From Pseudomonadota bacterium (GTDB taxonomy: Bacteria > Desulfobacterota > Desulfovibrionia > Desulfovibrionales > Desulfovibrionaceae), in assembly GCA_023399375.1 (NCBI GenBank), contig JAEWPX010000115.1, positions 1 to 6,703 on the forward strand: 6,703 bases of DNA, written 5' to 3'. The notes beneath the pieces were generated by a model, which ran no database searches, was not told the DNA's origin, and saw only the letters and a list, made by a program, of their open reading frames with translations. Made by a program: the position numbers and the translations under genes. Positions within the stretch are counted from its first letter, which is position 1. Each line of letters begins with the position of its first letter. Shown one piece after another: positions 6,620 to 6,703 of this stretch.

Positions 6620-6681
6620 GGTAAGCGGGTGGGAGGACGGTCATTGGGTGGGGCGTCGGGGTCTGTGGTCGCGGAAATGGG

Positions 6682-6698
6682 GCGGCCCCGCAGGCCGC
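6682..6698. repeat. Small hairpin at the right edge of the window
   Basis: GCGGCC (6682-6687) and GGCCGC (6693-6698) pair across CCGCA. The window ends five bases later, so it is not possible to say whether this belongs to a terminator of a convergent gene, to another repeat copy, or to the next transcription unit. Between 6620 and 6681 I see nothing else that can be named. Confidence 0.35.
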
Positions 6699-6703
6699 AA
6701 AGC

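Overview
The window is a GC-rich stretch of bacterial chromosome. By eye roughly two thirds of bases are G or C, with strong G/C preference at third codon positions. It carries an amino-acid transport locus. The protein sequences and the style of the GC-rich intergenic hairpins resemble Desulfovibrionaceae (high-GC sulfate reducers such as Desulfovibrio/Solidesulfovibrio). That assignment comes from memory of related sequences, not from a search, and is moderate confidence only.

Layout. On the minus strand, 89-727 encodes a complete LysE/RhtB-type amino-acid exporter. A 356-bp divergent intergenic region (728-1083) holds a good sigma70-like promoter candidate for each direction and several inverted repeats. 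On the plus strand, an IclR-family regulator (1084-1851, GTG start) is followed after only 42 bp by a complete livKHMGF operon. This encodes a periplasmic binding protein (1894-3027), two permeases (3127-4020 and 4020-5057) and two ATPases (5057-5848 and 5841-6545). The right end (6546-6703) is non-coding and rich in hairpins.

How it works together. LivK should capture a branched-chain or similar amino acid in the periplasm. LivH and LivM form the membrane channel and LivG and LivF power it. The regulator probably controls its own promoter and, through the short iclR-livK gap, the transporter. The divergent exporter could be an overflow valve for the same or related amino acids; this is inference from gene order. 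The ABC genes are tightly coupled (two TGATG junctions and one 8-bp overlap). The exception is the livK-livH gap of 99 bp, which contains a perfect 14-bp GC stem-loop and probably sets a higher level of binding protein than of membrane components.

No novel multi-gene system is visible; the genes are ordinary. What merits a second look lies between them: matching composite hairpin elements at the 3' ends of both transcription units, a perfect 17-nt palindrome in the iclR leader, and a possible 9-codon leader ORF whose stop overlaps the livH start.
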